Assembly (NCBI RefSeq): GCF_018129405.1
Contig: NZ_JAFCLP010000009.1
Location: 62,001 to 126,000 of the forward strand
Length of the DNA stretch: 64,000 nucleotides
Direction of reading: 5' to 3'
DNA from: Bradyrhizobium iriomotense
Lineage (GTDB): Bacteria > Pseudomonadota > Alphaproteobacteria > Rhizobiales > Xanthobacteraceae
The position numbers and the translations under genes are program-made. Positions 19,974 through 28,581 of the stretch are shown in pieces (the first letter of the stretch is position 1; every line of letters starts with the position of its first letter). The notes beneath the pieces are model-generated. The model saw only the letters and a program-made list of their open reading frames with translations, was not told where the DNA came from and searched no databases.

Positions 19974-19994
19974 AATGATGTATTTTACATCATT
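19974..19994. promoter_or_regulatory. Perfect AT-rich palindrome upstream of the XRE-SulP genes
   Basis: AATGATGTA and TACATCATT are perfect inverted repeats around TTT. The site lies 47 bases before the XRE start in a markedly AT-rich stretch and is a good candidate operator for the adjacent XRE-type regulator. Confidence 0.5.
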
Positions 19995-20041
19995 GTATAT
20001 GCTCGATCTATCACTTATAACACCTGACACGTGAGGCCAAG

Positions 20042-20314
20042 GTGATCACCTCGTTCCAGATGCGGGCAGCCCGCGCGCTGCTCGGCATCGACCAGAAAAC
20101 CCTGGCCGAGCTCGCCGGCGTGTCGTTGCCGACCATCCAGCGGATGGAGGCCTCGACCGGCAATGTGCGCGGCGTGGTCGAGACCTTGATGAGGGTGGTC
20201 GAGGCGTTCGACCGGGCCGGCGTCGAGCTGATCGGCGAGCAGGCGCGCAGCGACAGCGGCGGGCGCGGGGTTCGGCTGAAGCAGCCGGGGCCGCCGCGTC
20301 GGGTGGGGGCGTGA
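20042..20314 (+). CDS. Small XRE-family helix-turn-helix regulator
   Basis: The 90-residue protein has one Cro/C1-type helix-turn-helix (MRAARALLGIDQKTLAELAGVSLPTIQRMEA) followed by a short C-terminal helix (VETLMRVVEAFDRAGVELIGE) and a basic tail. The GTG start is used. The SulP transporter begins about 108 bases downstream on the same strand, so the regulator probably controls that transporter and itself through the palindrome at 19974-19994. No ligand-binding domain is present. Confidence 0.85.
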   Translation: MITSFQMRAARALLGIDQKTLAELAGVSLPTIQRMEASTGNVRGVVETLMRVVEAFDRAGVELIGEQARSDSGGRGVRLKQPGPPRRVGA

Positions 20315-20421
20315 TCTCAGGATGATCATGCCGGGAGCAGTTTGAACCAACGCACCGTCGCGCCGACACACACGGCCGCACGATGCATTGGAGCGTTGTG
20401 GGCAGCGGAGCACTTCGGGGC

Positions 20422-22164
20422 ATGAGCATCACAAGCGATCACGCAAGCCGGCTGCATCAATTGCGTCGGCCGACCTTTGCCGAATTGTATCTGCCGAAGC
20501 TCGTCACCGTCTGGCGCGAGGGCTATGACCTCTCGGATTTTCGCGCCGACGTCTTCGCCGGCCTCACGGTGGCGATCGTCGCGCTGCCGCTGTCGATGGC
20601 GATCGCGATCGCCTCGGGTGTGACGCCGGACCGCGGCCTCTACACCGCCGTCGTCGGCGGCTTCATCGCCTCCCTGCTCGGCGGCAGCCGGTTCCAGATC
20701 GGCGGGCCTGCCGGTGCCTTCATCGTCTTGGTCGCAGCGACCGCGGAGCGGCACGGCGTCGACGGCGCGATCCTCGCCACCATGATGGCGGGCCTGTTCC
20801 TGATCGCCGCAGGGCTCTTGCGGGTCGGCACCTATATCAAGTTCATTCCCTATCCGGTGACAGTCGGCTTCACCGCCGGCATCGCGGTGATCATCTTCGC
20901 GAGCCAGCTCCGCGATCTCTCGGGCATCACGCTCGCGGGGAAAGAGCCCAGCGAGTTCGTCCCGAAGCTCGCCGCGCTCGCGAGCGGCCTGCACACCGTC
21001 AATCCGTCGGCGGTTGTCGTCGCGCTCGTCAGCATTGCGATCATCGCGGCCTTGCGGGTCTGGCGGCCGTCCTGGCCCGGCATCCTGATCGCGGTCGTGT
21101 TCGCGGCCGTCATATGTGCGGTGTTCTCGCTGCCGGTCGAGACCGTCGGATCGCGCTTCGGCGGCATTCCGCGCGAATTGCCGTCGCCGGCGCTTCCCTC
21201 ATTCTCGCTTGAGAAGGCGAAGGCGGTGCTGCCGGATGCGATTGCCTTCGCGCTGCTCGCCGCCATCGAATCTCTGCTGTCGGCGGTGGTGGCCGACGGC
21301 ATGACCGGACGCCGTCACCGCTCCAATTGCGAGCTGGTGGCGCAAGGCGCGGCCAATATCGGCTCGGCGCTGTTCGGCGGCATCTGCGTCACCGGCCTGA
21401 TCGCGCGCACCGCCACCAACATCCGCGCCGGCGCGCGCGGGCCGCTGGCGGGCATGCTGCATTCGGTCTTCCTGCTGCTGTTCATGCTGATCGCAGCCCC
21501 GCTCGCCAGCTACATCCCGCTTGCCGCGCTCGCCGCCGTGCTCGTGGTGGTCGCCTGGACCATGGCGGAGAAGCAGGAGTTCGCCACGCTCGTGCGCTCC
21601 TCCTGGGGCGACGCCGTGGTGCTGCTCGCAACCTTCCTGCTCACGATCTTCCGCGACCTCACCGAAGGCATTTTGGTCGGCTTCGCGCTCGGTGCGGTGC
21701 TGTTCATCCATCGCATGGCGGAGATCACGGGCATCGAGGAACGCACCCCGCTGGTCGCCGCCGACCGCCCCGACGACGGCAACGGCGATCGCGTGCCCTA
21801 TGATCCCGCCCTCGCCGTCGATCGCGACGTGCTGGTCTATCGCATTACCGGCGCGTTCTTCTTCGGCGCCGCCTCGGTGATCGGCGGCGTGCTCGACGGC
21901 ATCGCCGACAAGCGCAAGGCCTTCGTGGTCGATTTCGCCGCGGTGCCGTTCCTGGACTCGACGGCGGCGAACGTGCTCGGGCGCGTCGCCGCCAAGGCCC
22001 ATCGCCAGGGCATCCGCCTGTTCATCACCGGGGCTTCGCCCGCGGTCCGCCGCGCGCTGCTCACCCATGGCGTGACGCCGCCGCGCGCGCGCTATCGCAC
22101 GAGCCTCGAGCGCGCCGTCGCCGACATCAAGAGCCGAGCGGCCGACGAGCCTGCGGCGGGCTGA
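20422..22164 (+). CDS. SulP-family inorganic anion transporter with STAS domain
   Basis: The protein of about 580 residues begins with a cytosolic segment (LRRPTFAELYLPKLVTVWREGYDLSDFRADVFAGLTVAIVALPLSMA) typical of SulP proteins. About 12 membrane helices follow, and a C-terminal STAS domain (VYRITGAFFFGAASVIGGVLD ... VVDFAAVPFLDSTAANVLG, where the Ser of the DST motif is the usual regulatory position). The substrate may be sulfate, bicarbonate or another anion. ATG 20422 is chosen because GGAG precedes it; ATG 20383 would add 13 residues. It is regulated, by inference, by the upstream XRE protein. Confidence 0.92.
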   Translation: MSITSDHASRLHQLRRPTFAELYLPKLVTVWREGYDLSDFRADVFAGLTVAIVALPLSMAIAIASGVTPDRGLYTAVVGGFIASLLGGSRFQIGGPAGAFIVLVAATAERHGVDGAILATMMAGLFLIAAGLLRVGTYIKFIPYPVTVGFTAGIAVIIFASQLRDLSGITLAGKEPSEFVPKLAALASGLHTVNPSAVVVALVSIAIIAALRVWRPSWPGILIAVVFAAVICAVFSLPVETVGSRFGGIPRELPSPALPSFSLEKAKAVLPDAIAFALLAAIESLLSAVVADGMTGRRHRSNCELVAQGAANIGSALFGGICVTGLIARTATNIRAGARGPLAGMLHSVFLLLFMLIAAPLASYIPLAALAAVLVVVAWTMAEKQEFATLVRSSWGDAVVLLATFLLTIFRDLTEGILVGFALGAVLFIHRMAEITGIEERTPLVAADRPDDGNGDRVPYDPALAVDRDVLVYRITGAFFFGAASVIGGVLDGIADKRKAFVVDFAAVPFLDSTAANVLGRVAAKAHRQGIRLFITGASPAVRRALLTHGVTPPRARYRTSLERAVADIKSRAADEPAAG

Positions 22165-22292
22165 CGGCGCGCACGCGCCGGGCGATTTGATCGGCGCCTG
22201 CTGCTGCGTCGCGATGCGGCCCCCGCGCGCTTGACAGCGCCCGCGGGACGCGAAATGGATCGTCACGGAAACGACCTAAGGGAAGGACGACC

Positions 22293-23126
22293 GTGACCAA
22301 GGCTCCCGCCGCCTGTCTGATCGGATGGCCGGCCGCGCATTCGCGCTCGCCGCTGATCCATCATTACTGGCTGCGTACGCTCGGCATTGAAGGTGGCTAC
22401 GTCATCGAGGCGGTTCCGCCCGATGATCTCAGAGACTTCGTGCTGCGGCTCTCGCTGCGCGGGTTCGTGGGCGCCAACGTCACCATTCCGCACAAGGAGG
22501 CCGTCCTCGCGTTGTCCTCGCCCGACGCGCGGGCGAAGGCAGTGGGCGCCGCCAACACGCTGTGGTTCGAAGACGGCGAGTTGCGTTCGACCAACACCGA
22601 CGTCGAGGGTTTTCTCGGCAATCTCGATGCCAGCGCGCCCGGCTGGGACAAGACGGAAGAGGCGCTGGTGCTAGGGGCGGGCGGCTCCTCCCGCGCGGTC
22701 GTGTTCGGCCTGCGCGAGCGCGGCATCAAGCGTATCCATCTCGCCAATCGCACCATCGCGCGGGCCGAGACTCTCGCAAGACAGTTCGGTCCAAACGTGC
22801 ATCCTGTTGCGTGGGACGCGATCGGCGACGTGCTGCCGCGCGCAAAACTTCTCGTGAACACGACCTCGCTCGGCATGCACGGCCAGCCGTCACTCGATGT
22901 CGACGTCGCGCGCCTGCCGCAAGAGGCCGTCGTCGCCGATCTCGTCTATGTTCCCCTGGTGACGCCGCTGCTGGCCGCAGCGCAGGCGCGCGGCCTGAAG
23001 ACCGCCGACGGGCTCGGCATGCTGCTGCACCAGGCGGTGCGCGGTTTCGAGCTGTGGTTCGGCCGGCGGCCGCAGGTCACGGCCGAGCTGCGCGCGCTGG
23101 TCGAGGCCGATCTCACAAAGACTTGA
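22293..23126 (+). CDS. aroE: Shikimate dehydrogenase (NADP+)
   Basis: AroE reduces 3-dehydroshikimate to shikimate in aromatic amino-acid synthesis. The 277-residue protein shows the substrate-binding SRSPLIHHYW, the catalytic Lys in NVTIPHKEAV, the Asp in NTDVEGF, the Rossmann motif GAGGSSRAVV and NTTSLGM. The GTG start has AAGGA upstream. It is monocistronic as far as can be seen. In other bacteria aroE is often next to coaE and dnaQ, which are not present here. Confidence 0.95.
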   Translation: MTKAPAACLIGWPAAHSRSPLIHHYWLRTLGIEGGYVIEAVPPDDLRDFVLRLSLRGFVGANVTIPHKEAVLALSSPDARAKAVGAANTLWFEDGELRSTNTDVEGFLGNLDASAPGWDKTEEALVLGAGGSSRAVVFGLRERGIKRIHLANRTIARAETLARQFGPNVHPVAWDAIGDVLPRAKLLVNTTSLGMHGQPSLDVDVARLPQEAVVADLVYVPLVTPLLAAAQARGLKTADGLGMLLHQAVRGFELWFGRRPQVTAELRALVEADLTKT

Positions 23127-23192
23127 GAGGGGTAACGGCGAATAGCACACCACCTCCGGAGTTCTACCCCCGTGGGACAATCGGAGACCGTC

Positions 23193-23819
23193 ATGACTAT
23201 TCAACGTACAACCTTGATACGCCCGCTCGTCGCCGTCGCGATGGTAGCCGTCTCGACGCTCGCGGCTGTCGCGCAGAAGGCGCCGGTGCCGACGCGGGTG
23301 CGCGGCACCATCGAAAGCGTCAGCGGCGACACCATGCAGGTCAAGTCGCGCAGCGGCGAGGACGTCAAGCTGCACATCGCCCCTGACGTCAGCGTGTCAG
23401 GAATTACAAAAATTTCACTCGCCGACATCAAGGTCGGCTCCTTCGTCGGCGCCACCACCGTGCCGGGACCGGATGGCGGCCAGAACGCGGTCGAGGTCCA
23501 CGTGTTTCCCGAGAGCATGCGCGGCACCGGCGAGGGCTCGCGGCCCTATGACCTCAAGCCCAATTCGAGCATGACCAACGCCACGGTGTCGGAGAGCGTG
23601 GTCGGCAATGACGGCCATACGTTGCTGGTCAAGTACAAGGACGGTGAGAAGAAGGTTTTCGTCGCCGACAACACGCCGGTGGTGACCTTCGTGCCCGGCG
23701 ACAAATCCGAGCTGAAGGCCGGCGCAAAAGTCGTCGCCTTCATGAAGCAGCTGCCGGACGGCTCGTTCGAGACCAACCGCGTCAGCGTCGGCCGCGACGG
23801 CCTGACGCCGCCGATGTGA
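23193..23819 (+). CDS. Exported protein of unknown function (DUF5666-like beta domains)
   Basis: The 208-residue protein has a signal peptide (TLIRPLVAVAMVAVSTLAAVAQ). The mature part has two repeats of a small beta-barrel pattern: RVRGTIESVSGDTMQVKSRSGEDVKLHIAPD and SVVGNDGHTLLVKYKDGEKKVFVADNTPVV, each followed by a K-G-S/A-x-V strand. Such domains occur in periplasmic proteins of unknown role. GGAG precedes ATG 23193 by about seven bases; the upstream GTG at 23172 is less likely. Confidence 0.8.
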   Translation: MTIQRTTLIRPLVAVAMVAVSTLAAVAQKAPVPTRVRGTIESVSGDTMQVKSRSGEDVKLHIAPDVSVSGITKISLADIKVGSFVGATTVPGPDGGQNAVEVHVFPESMRGTGEGSRPYDLKPNSSMTNATVSESVVGNDGHTLLVKYKDGEKKVFVADNTPVVTFVPGDKSELKAGAKVVAFMKQLPDGSFETNRVSVGRDGLTPPM

Positions 23820-23868
23820 GGATGTGAAGGCGCGGCTATGGCGCGCAGCCGCCGCCACAAATTCCGCT

Positions 23869-24023
23869 GTCGTCCCGGACAAGCGCCAGCGCAGATCCGG
23901 GAACCATAACCACAAGACGAAGTTTGGTGCGAAGCAGGTCACTCCGAGTCCCCGTAGCCACGTCCGCCTGTGGCTATGGGTCCCGGATCTGCGCGCGCTT
24001 GAGGCGCGCTTGTCCGGGACGAC
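23869..24023. repeat. GTCGTCCCGGAC inverted dispersed repeat
   Basis: The outer arms GTCGTCCCGGACAAGCG and CGCTTGTCCGGGACGAC and the inner GATCCGGGAACCATAACCAC / TATGGGTCCCGGATC make a long imperfect palindrome. It lies between convergent genes. Confidence 0.85.
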
Positions 24024-24057
24024 GGCTGTTATTGCAGCTGTATCCCGGCAAACTCCT

Positions 24058-25194
24058 TCACACCGCAATCACGTGATCGTTGATCTCGTCGATCCGGTTG
24101 ACGCCGCACAGGCCCATGGTGGTGAGCAGCTCCTTCTGGATGATCTCGATCGCCTTGGCGACGCCGGCCTGGCCGCCGGCACCGAGGCCGTAGGCATAGG
24201 CGCGGCCGATCATGCAGGACTTTGCGCCGAGCGCGAGCGCGCGCATCACGTCCTGGCCGGAGCGGATGCCGCCGTCGAACATGATCTCCATCTTGTCGCC
24301 GACCGCGTCCGCGATCTCCGGCAGCACCTCGATCGAGGACGGCGCGCCGTCGAGCTGCCGGCCGCCATGGTTGGAGACCACGAGGGCCTGCGCGCCGGTC
24401 TTGGCGGCTTCCTCGGCGTCCTCGACGTCCAGAATGCCCTTGATGACGAGCTTGCCCGGCCAGATGCTGCGGACCCACTCGACGTCCTTCCAGTTCAAGG
24501 ACGTGTCGAACTGCGAGGCCGTCCACTCGGCGAGGCGGTTGAGATCCTCGGTGTTCTTCACGTGGCCGGCGATGTTGCCGAAGGTTCGGCGCTTGCCCTG
24601 CAGCACGCCGGAGACCCAGGCCGGCTTGCTGGCGAAATCCAGCAGCTTCGACAGCGACCATTCGGGGGGCACCGTCATGCCGTTCTTGATGTCGGCATGG
24701 CGCTGGCCGATCACCTGGAGGTCGACCGTAAGGACGAGTGCGCTGCACTTGGCGGCGATGGCGCGCTGGATCAGGTCCTTGATGAAGCCGCGGTCCTTCA
24801 TCACGTAGAGCTGGAACCAGAACGGCTTCTCGACATTGGCGGCGATGTCCTCGATCGAGCAGATCGACATGGTCGATTGCGTGAACGGGATACCGGCGGC
24901 CTGCGCGGCGCGGCAGGCGTAGATTTCGCCGTCGCCATGCTGCATGCCGAGCAGGCCGACGGGGGCGAGGATCAGCGGCATGGCCGACGGCTCGCCGAGG
25001 ATCATGGTCGAGGTGTCGCGCTTGGAGACGTCGACCAGGATGCGCTGGCGGAACTTGATCGCCTGCATGTCCTCGCGGTTGGCGCGTAGCGTTTCCTCGG
25101 CATAGGAGCCGCGGTCGCAATAGTCGAAGAACGCCTTCGGCACGCGGCGCTTATGCAGCGCGCGAAGATCGTCGATACAGGTGATGTGCTTCAT
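24058..25194 (-). CDS. lldD: FMN-dependent alpha-hydroxy-acid dehydrogenase (L-lactate dehydrogenase type)
   Basis: The 378-residue TIM-barrel flavoenzyme oxidises L-lactate or a related 2-hydroxy acid and passes electrons to the respiratory chain or oxygen. The catalytic His-Gly-Gly is in VVSNHGGRQLDGAPSS, the FMN phosphate site in FDGGIRSGQDVMRALALGA, and the FMN contacts in PLILAPVGLLGMQHGDGE. The start MKHITCIDDLRALHKRRVPKAFFDY is that of the family; the frame runs upstream without similarity. It is divergent from a 55-residue ORF. The symbol is by family and the exact substrate is not proven. Confidence 0.88.
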   Translation of the reverse strand: MKHITCIDDLRALHKRRVPKAFFDYCDRGSYAEETLRANREDMQAIKFRQRILVDVSKRDTSTMILGEPSAMPLILAPVGLLGMQHGDGEIYACRAAQAAGIPFTQSTMSICSIEDIAANVEKPFWFQLYVMKDRGFIKDLIQRAIAAKCSALVLTVDLQVIGQRHADIKNGMTVPPEWSLSKLLDFASKPAWVSGVLQGKRRTFGNIAGHVKNTEDLNRLAEWTASQFDTSLNWKDVEWVRSIWPGKLVIKGILDVEDAEEAAKTGAQALVVSNHGGRQLDGAPSSIEVLPEIADAVGDKMEIMFDGGIRSGQDVMRALALGAKSCMIGRAYAYGLGAGGQAGVAKAIEIIQKELLTTMGLCGVNRIDEINDHVIAV

Positions 25195-25287
25195 GAACGT
25201 TTCCCGGCCCGTCTTGTACGCAAGAGTCTTGCATCGGAAGATCGAGGGGTCATCTAGCATGGTTGGATGCACAGCCAAATCGTTTGA

Positions 25288-25467
<180 letters not shown>

Positions 25468-25500
25468 GGCAGGTTCCGCCCGCTTTCCGCTGGTCACGTC

Positions 25501-25525
25501 GGAACTATAATGTTAACAATGCGTT
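25501..25525 (+). promoter_or_regulatory. Candidate EcfG-type general stress promoter (GGAAC-N16-CGTT)
   Basis: GGAAC at 25501-25505 and CGTT at 25522-25525 have a 16-base spacer, matching the alphaproteobacterial EcfG consensus (GGAAC-N16/17-CGTT). It points toward glmM, 165 bases downstream. A chance match cannot be excluded. Confidence 0.4.
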
Positions 25526-25689
25526 ACCGGGACGGCGGCGAGCTTGGTTCCGTAATGATTCATCATATTTTTTGAAGCCAAGTTAGCCGCGATGGCTTTA
25601 TAAGGCCTCAGCAAATCAGGGATGCGGGGCCTGTTTGGGCACCCCGTGGTTGTAGAGGGGAGTCCCTGGTTGTTGCTTGGGGGACGATT

Positions 25690-27033
25690 ATGAGTCGCAA
25701 ATATTTCGGGACGGACGGGATCCGGGGCCGCGCCAACGGACTGATCACGCCGGAGCTCGCGCTCAAGGTCGGCCAGGCCGCAGGCCTCGCATTTCAGCGC
25801 GGTGACCACCGCCACCGGGTCGTGATCGGCAAGGACACCCGCCTGTCCGGCTACATGATCGAATACGCGATGGTCGCAGGCTTCACCTCGGTCGGCATGG
25901 ACGTGCTGCTGGTCGGCCCGATGCCGACGCCGGCGGTCGCGATGCTGACCAAGTCGATGCGCGCCGATCTCGGCGTGATGATCTCGGCCTCGCACAATCT
26001 GTTCGAGGACAACGGCATCAAGCTGTTCGGGCCGCAGGGCTTCAAGCTCTCCGACGACGTCGAGCGGCAGATCGAGCAGTTGCTCGACGAATCCCTCGAC
26101 AAGCGTCTCGCACAGAGCGCGAGCCTCGGCCGTGCCCGCCGTATCGACGGCGTGCATGACCGCTACATTGAATTCGCCAAGCGCACGCTGCCGCGCGACC
26201 TCTCGCTCGAGGGCCTGCGCGTCGTCATCGATTGCGCCAACGGCGCCGCCTACAAGGTGGTGCCCGAAGCGCTGTGGGAGCTGGGCGCTGACGTCGTGCC
26301 GATCGGCGTCGAGCCCGACGGCTTCAACATCAACAAGGATTGCGGCTCGACCTCGCCGGAGGCGCTGTCGAAGAAGGTGCGCGAGATGCGCGCCGACATC
26401 GGCATTGCGCTGGACGGCGACGCCGATCGCGTCATCCTGGTCGACGAGCGTGGTCATGTCGTCGACGGCGACCAGCTGCTCGCGGTGATCGCGCAGAGCT
26501 GGAAGGAAGACGGACGTCTCTCGCGTCCCGGCATCGTCGCCACCGTGATGTCCAATCTCGGTCTCGAGCGCTTCCTCAAGGGGCAGGGGATCGATCTCGT
26601 GCGCACGCCGGTCGGCGACCGCTACGTGCTCGAGCAGATGCTGAACGGCGGCTACAATCTCGGCGGCGAGCAGTCCGGCCACATCATCCTGTCCGACTAC
26701 GCCACCACCGGCGACGGTTTCGTCGCTGCCCTGCAGGTGCTGGCCGTGGTGCAGAAGCTGCGCCGCCCGGTGTCGGAAGTCTGCCACCGCTTCGATCCGC
26801 TGCCGCAGATCCTCAAGAACGTCCGCCACAAGGGCGGCAAGCCGCTCGATGATTCCGACGTCAAGTCGGCGATCTCCGACGGCGAGAAGCGCCTCAACGG
26901 CCACGGTCGCCTCCTGATCCGCTCCTCCGGCACCGAGCCCGTGATCCGCGTCATGGGCGAAGGCGAGGACCGTATTCTCGTCGAGGACGTCGTAGACACT
27001 ATTGTTTCTGCGCTGGGGCAGGCTGCGGCGTAA
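25690..27033 (+). CDS. glmM: Phosphoglucosamine mutase
   Basis: GlmM converts glucosamine-6-phosphate to glucosamine-1-phosphate for UDP-GlcNAc, peptidoglycan and LPS synthesis. The 447-residue protein starts [14 protein letters not shown]. The phosphorylated serine is Ser101 in ISASHN, the metal-binding loop is DGDADR, the sugar-binding loop GGEQSGHI, and the C-terminal phosphate site [12 protein letters not shown]. All motifs are intact. In rhizobia it usually follows ftsH; here it does not. Confidence 0.97.
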   Translation: MSRKYFGTDGIRGRANGLITPELALKVGQAAGLAFQRGDHRHRVVIGKDTRLSGYMIEYAMVAGFTSVGMDVLLVGPMPTPAVAMLTKSMRADLGVMISASHNLFEDNGIKLFGPQGFKLSDDVERQIEQLLDESLDKRLAQSASLGRARRIDGVHDRYIEFAKRTLPRDLSLEGLRVVIDCANGAAYKVVPEALWELGADVVPIGVEPDGFNINKDCGSTSPEALSKKVREMRADIGIALDGDADRVILVDERGHVVDGDQLLAVIAQSWKEDGRLSRPGIVATVMSNLGLERFLKGQGIDLVRTPVGDRYVLEQMLNGGYNLGGEQSGHIILSDYATTGDGFVAALQVLAVVQKLRRPVSEVCHRFDPLPQILKNVRHKGGKPLDDSDVKSAISDGEKRLNGHGRLLIRSSGTEPVIRVMGEGEDRILVEDVVDTIVSALGQAAA

Positions 27034-27082
27034 GGTCTTTCAAGCACGAGCGGGGTGGGGTGATCTCACCCCACGGGCAGTA

Positions 27083-27180
27083 TCGTAGGGTGGGCAAAGC
27101 GGCAGCGTGCCCACGCTTCTGGCGCCGTATCGGAAAGATGGTGGGCACGGCGCAAGTGCGCCTTTGCCCACCCTACGATT
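27083..27180. repeat. CGTAGGGTGGGCAAAGC inverted repeat
   Basis: The arms TCGTAGGGTGGGCAAAG and CTTTGCCCACCCTACGA (with intervening GCAGCGTGCCCACGC and GTGGGCACGGCGCAAGTGCG) form a long palindrome. This family is common in Bradyrhizobium intergenic DNA. It abuts the gene remnant at 27220-27342. Confidence 0.85.
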
Positions 27181-27219
27181 CTGGACCAGGCGGCGCGAGC
27201 TCTTCCTTCTCCTCTTGCG

Positions 27220-27342
27220 GGAGTGCTCGGCAAGCTCGCCGACCACACCTCGATCGAGTTCGTCTACCCGGTCTGCGCCTATCTGCCGGCGATCGGGCTG
27301 CTCGCGGTGTTCCTGCCCAAGCTGCCGCGCCACGCGCGTTAA
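27220..27342 (+). pseudogene. C-terminal remnant of an MFS (fosmidomycin-resistance-like) transporter
   Basis: In frame to TAA 27340-27342 the sequence reads GVLGKLADHTSIEFVYPVCAY and then LPAIGLLAVFLPKLPRHAR, which is the end of a major facilitator protein of the Fsr type as I remember it. The upstream ~350 residues are missing and are replaced by the repeat at 27083-27180 and unrelated DNA, so this is a deletion scar. No start codon or ribosome site is present. Confidence 0.65.
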
Positions 27343-27573
27343 CAGTTTCTGTTTTGCTGCGTTGCGGCTTCATACATCGTTAGCAATTGGGCTCCGCACA
27401 ACGCTTGCATTTTTGCAACGCTCCCGCCGCATCCGCGTGTGGGTAGAGAAAAAATCAACCTTAAAAATTAGGGTTAAGTGGCGCTTAAACATTTGCTGCC
27501 ATCGTCCGGGTCGTGAGTTTCCAGAACGTGGGGCGTCTGCATTTTTGCCTCACCGGCCATAAGGACGAAGCCA

Positions 27574-28410
27574 ATGCGTAGCGTTAAGTCTCTCCTTGCC
27601 GCGGGTGCGGCAACCCTGATCTCGTCGGTGGCATTCGCCGCCGATATGCCGATCGCGGCGCCCCCTCCCATGTACGCGCCGCCGGCTCCGCCCGCTGACT
27701 TCGGCGGCTGGTATCTCCGTGGCGACATCGGCATGACCAACCAGAGCGCCAAGCGCATCGACAGCGCGACCGCTCAGACTTTCCCGACCACGACGACCGG
27801 TCTCGGCTTCGACTCCTCGCCGCTGTTCGACCTCGGCGTCGGCTATCGCTTCAACAACTGGTTCCGCGCCGACGTGATCGGCCAGTATCGCGGCAAGGCC
27901 AATCTGCACGGTTCGCAAAGCGTCCTTCTCGGTCCGGCCGACGTCGAAGCCAACAACTACACCGGCAGCAAGTCCGAGTGGGTCGTGATGGCCAACGCCT
28001 ATGTCGACCTCGGCACCTGGTGGTGCATCACCCCGTTCATCGGCGCCGGTGTCGGCGGCTCCTACAACAAGCTCAGCGGTTTCCAGGATAACGGCGTCCG
28101 CTACACCGCCGGCGCGCTGTCCAACAGCGTCACCTATTTCGGCGACAACGGGAAGTGGAACTTCGCCTGGGCCGCCCACGCCGGTCTGGCCTACAAGGTC
28201 AACCCCGGCTTCACCGTCGAACTCGCCTACAGCTATATGGATCTCGGCGACGCTGCCCCCGGCAACTTCCGCGCATTCGACGGCAGCATCTCCGGCACTT
28301 CGACGATCAAGGTCAAGGACATCACCTCGCACGACGTCAAGCTCGGCGTGCGCTGGGATCTCAACAGCCCGCCGGCCTATGTGCCGCCGCCGCTCGTCAC
28401 CAAGGGCTGA
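27574..28410 (+). CDS. Outer membrane beta-barrel protein (Omp31/Omp25-like)
   Basis: The 278-residue protein has a signal peptide (MRSVKSLLAAGAATLISSVAFAAD) followed by a Pro/Ala-rich linker and a beta-barrel of about eight strands. Repeated aromatic-ended strands are visible (GGWYLRGDIGM, DLGVGYRFNNWFRADVIGQY, TPFIGAGVGGSYNK, HAGLAYKV, TVELAYSYMDLG). Unlike most family members it ends VKLGVRWDLNSPPAYVPPPLVTKG, without a terminal aromatic; the barrel's last strand is VKLGVRWDL. It is the first of two adjacent OMP genes and ends in its own terminator. Confidence 0.88.
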   Translation: MRSVKSLLAAGAATLISSVAFAADMPIAAPPPMYAPPAPPADFGGWYLRGDIGMTNQSAKRIDSATAQTFPTTTTGLGFDSSPLFDLGVGYRFNNWFRADVIGQYRGKANLHGSQSVLLGPADVEANNYTGSKSEWVVMANAYVDLGTWWCITPFIGAGVGGSYNKLSGFQDNGVRYTAGALSNSVTYFGDNGKWNFAWAAHAGLAYKVNPGFTVELAYSYMDLGDAAPGNFRAFDGSISGTSTIKVKDITSHDVKLGVRWDLNSPPAYVPPPLVTKG

Positions 28411-28438
28411 TCATCAGCCTCATCGCTTAAGACATCTT

Positions 28439-28467
28439 AACGGCGCGGGATCATCCCGCGCCGTTTT
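28439..28467 (+). terminator. Rho-independent terminator of the first OMP gene
   Basis: AACGGCGCGGGAT and ATCCCGCGCCGTT form a stem that runs into TTTT. It lies 29 bases after the stop codon and 115 bases before the second OMP gene. Confidence 0.85.
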
Positions 28468-28581
28468 GCTTTGCGGATTTTTCATGGCCCGACGGCGGCG
28501 AAATCGCCGGACGCAACCATTGGTTAAGGTTAACGAGCCATGATCATCGGCGAAAGTTCGAGTCCGATCTGGAGCGTTGCG

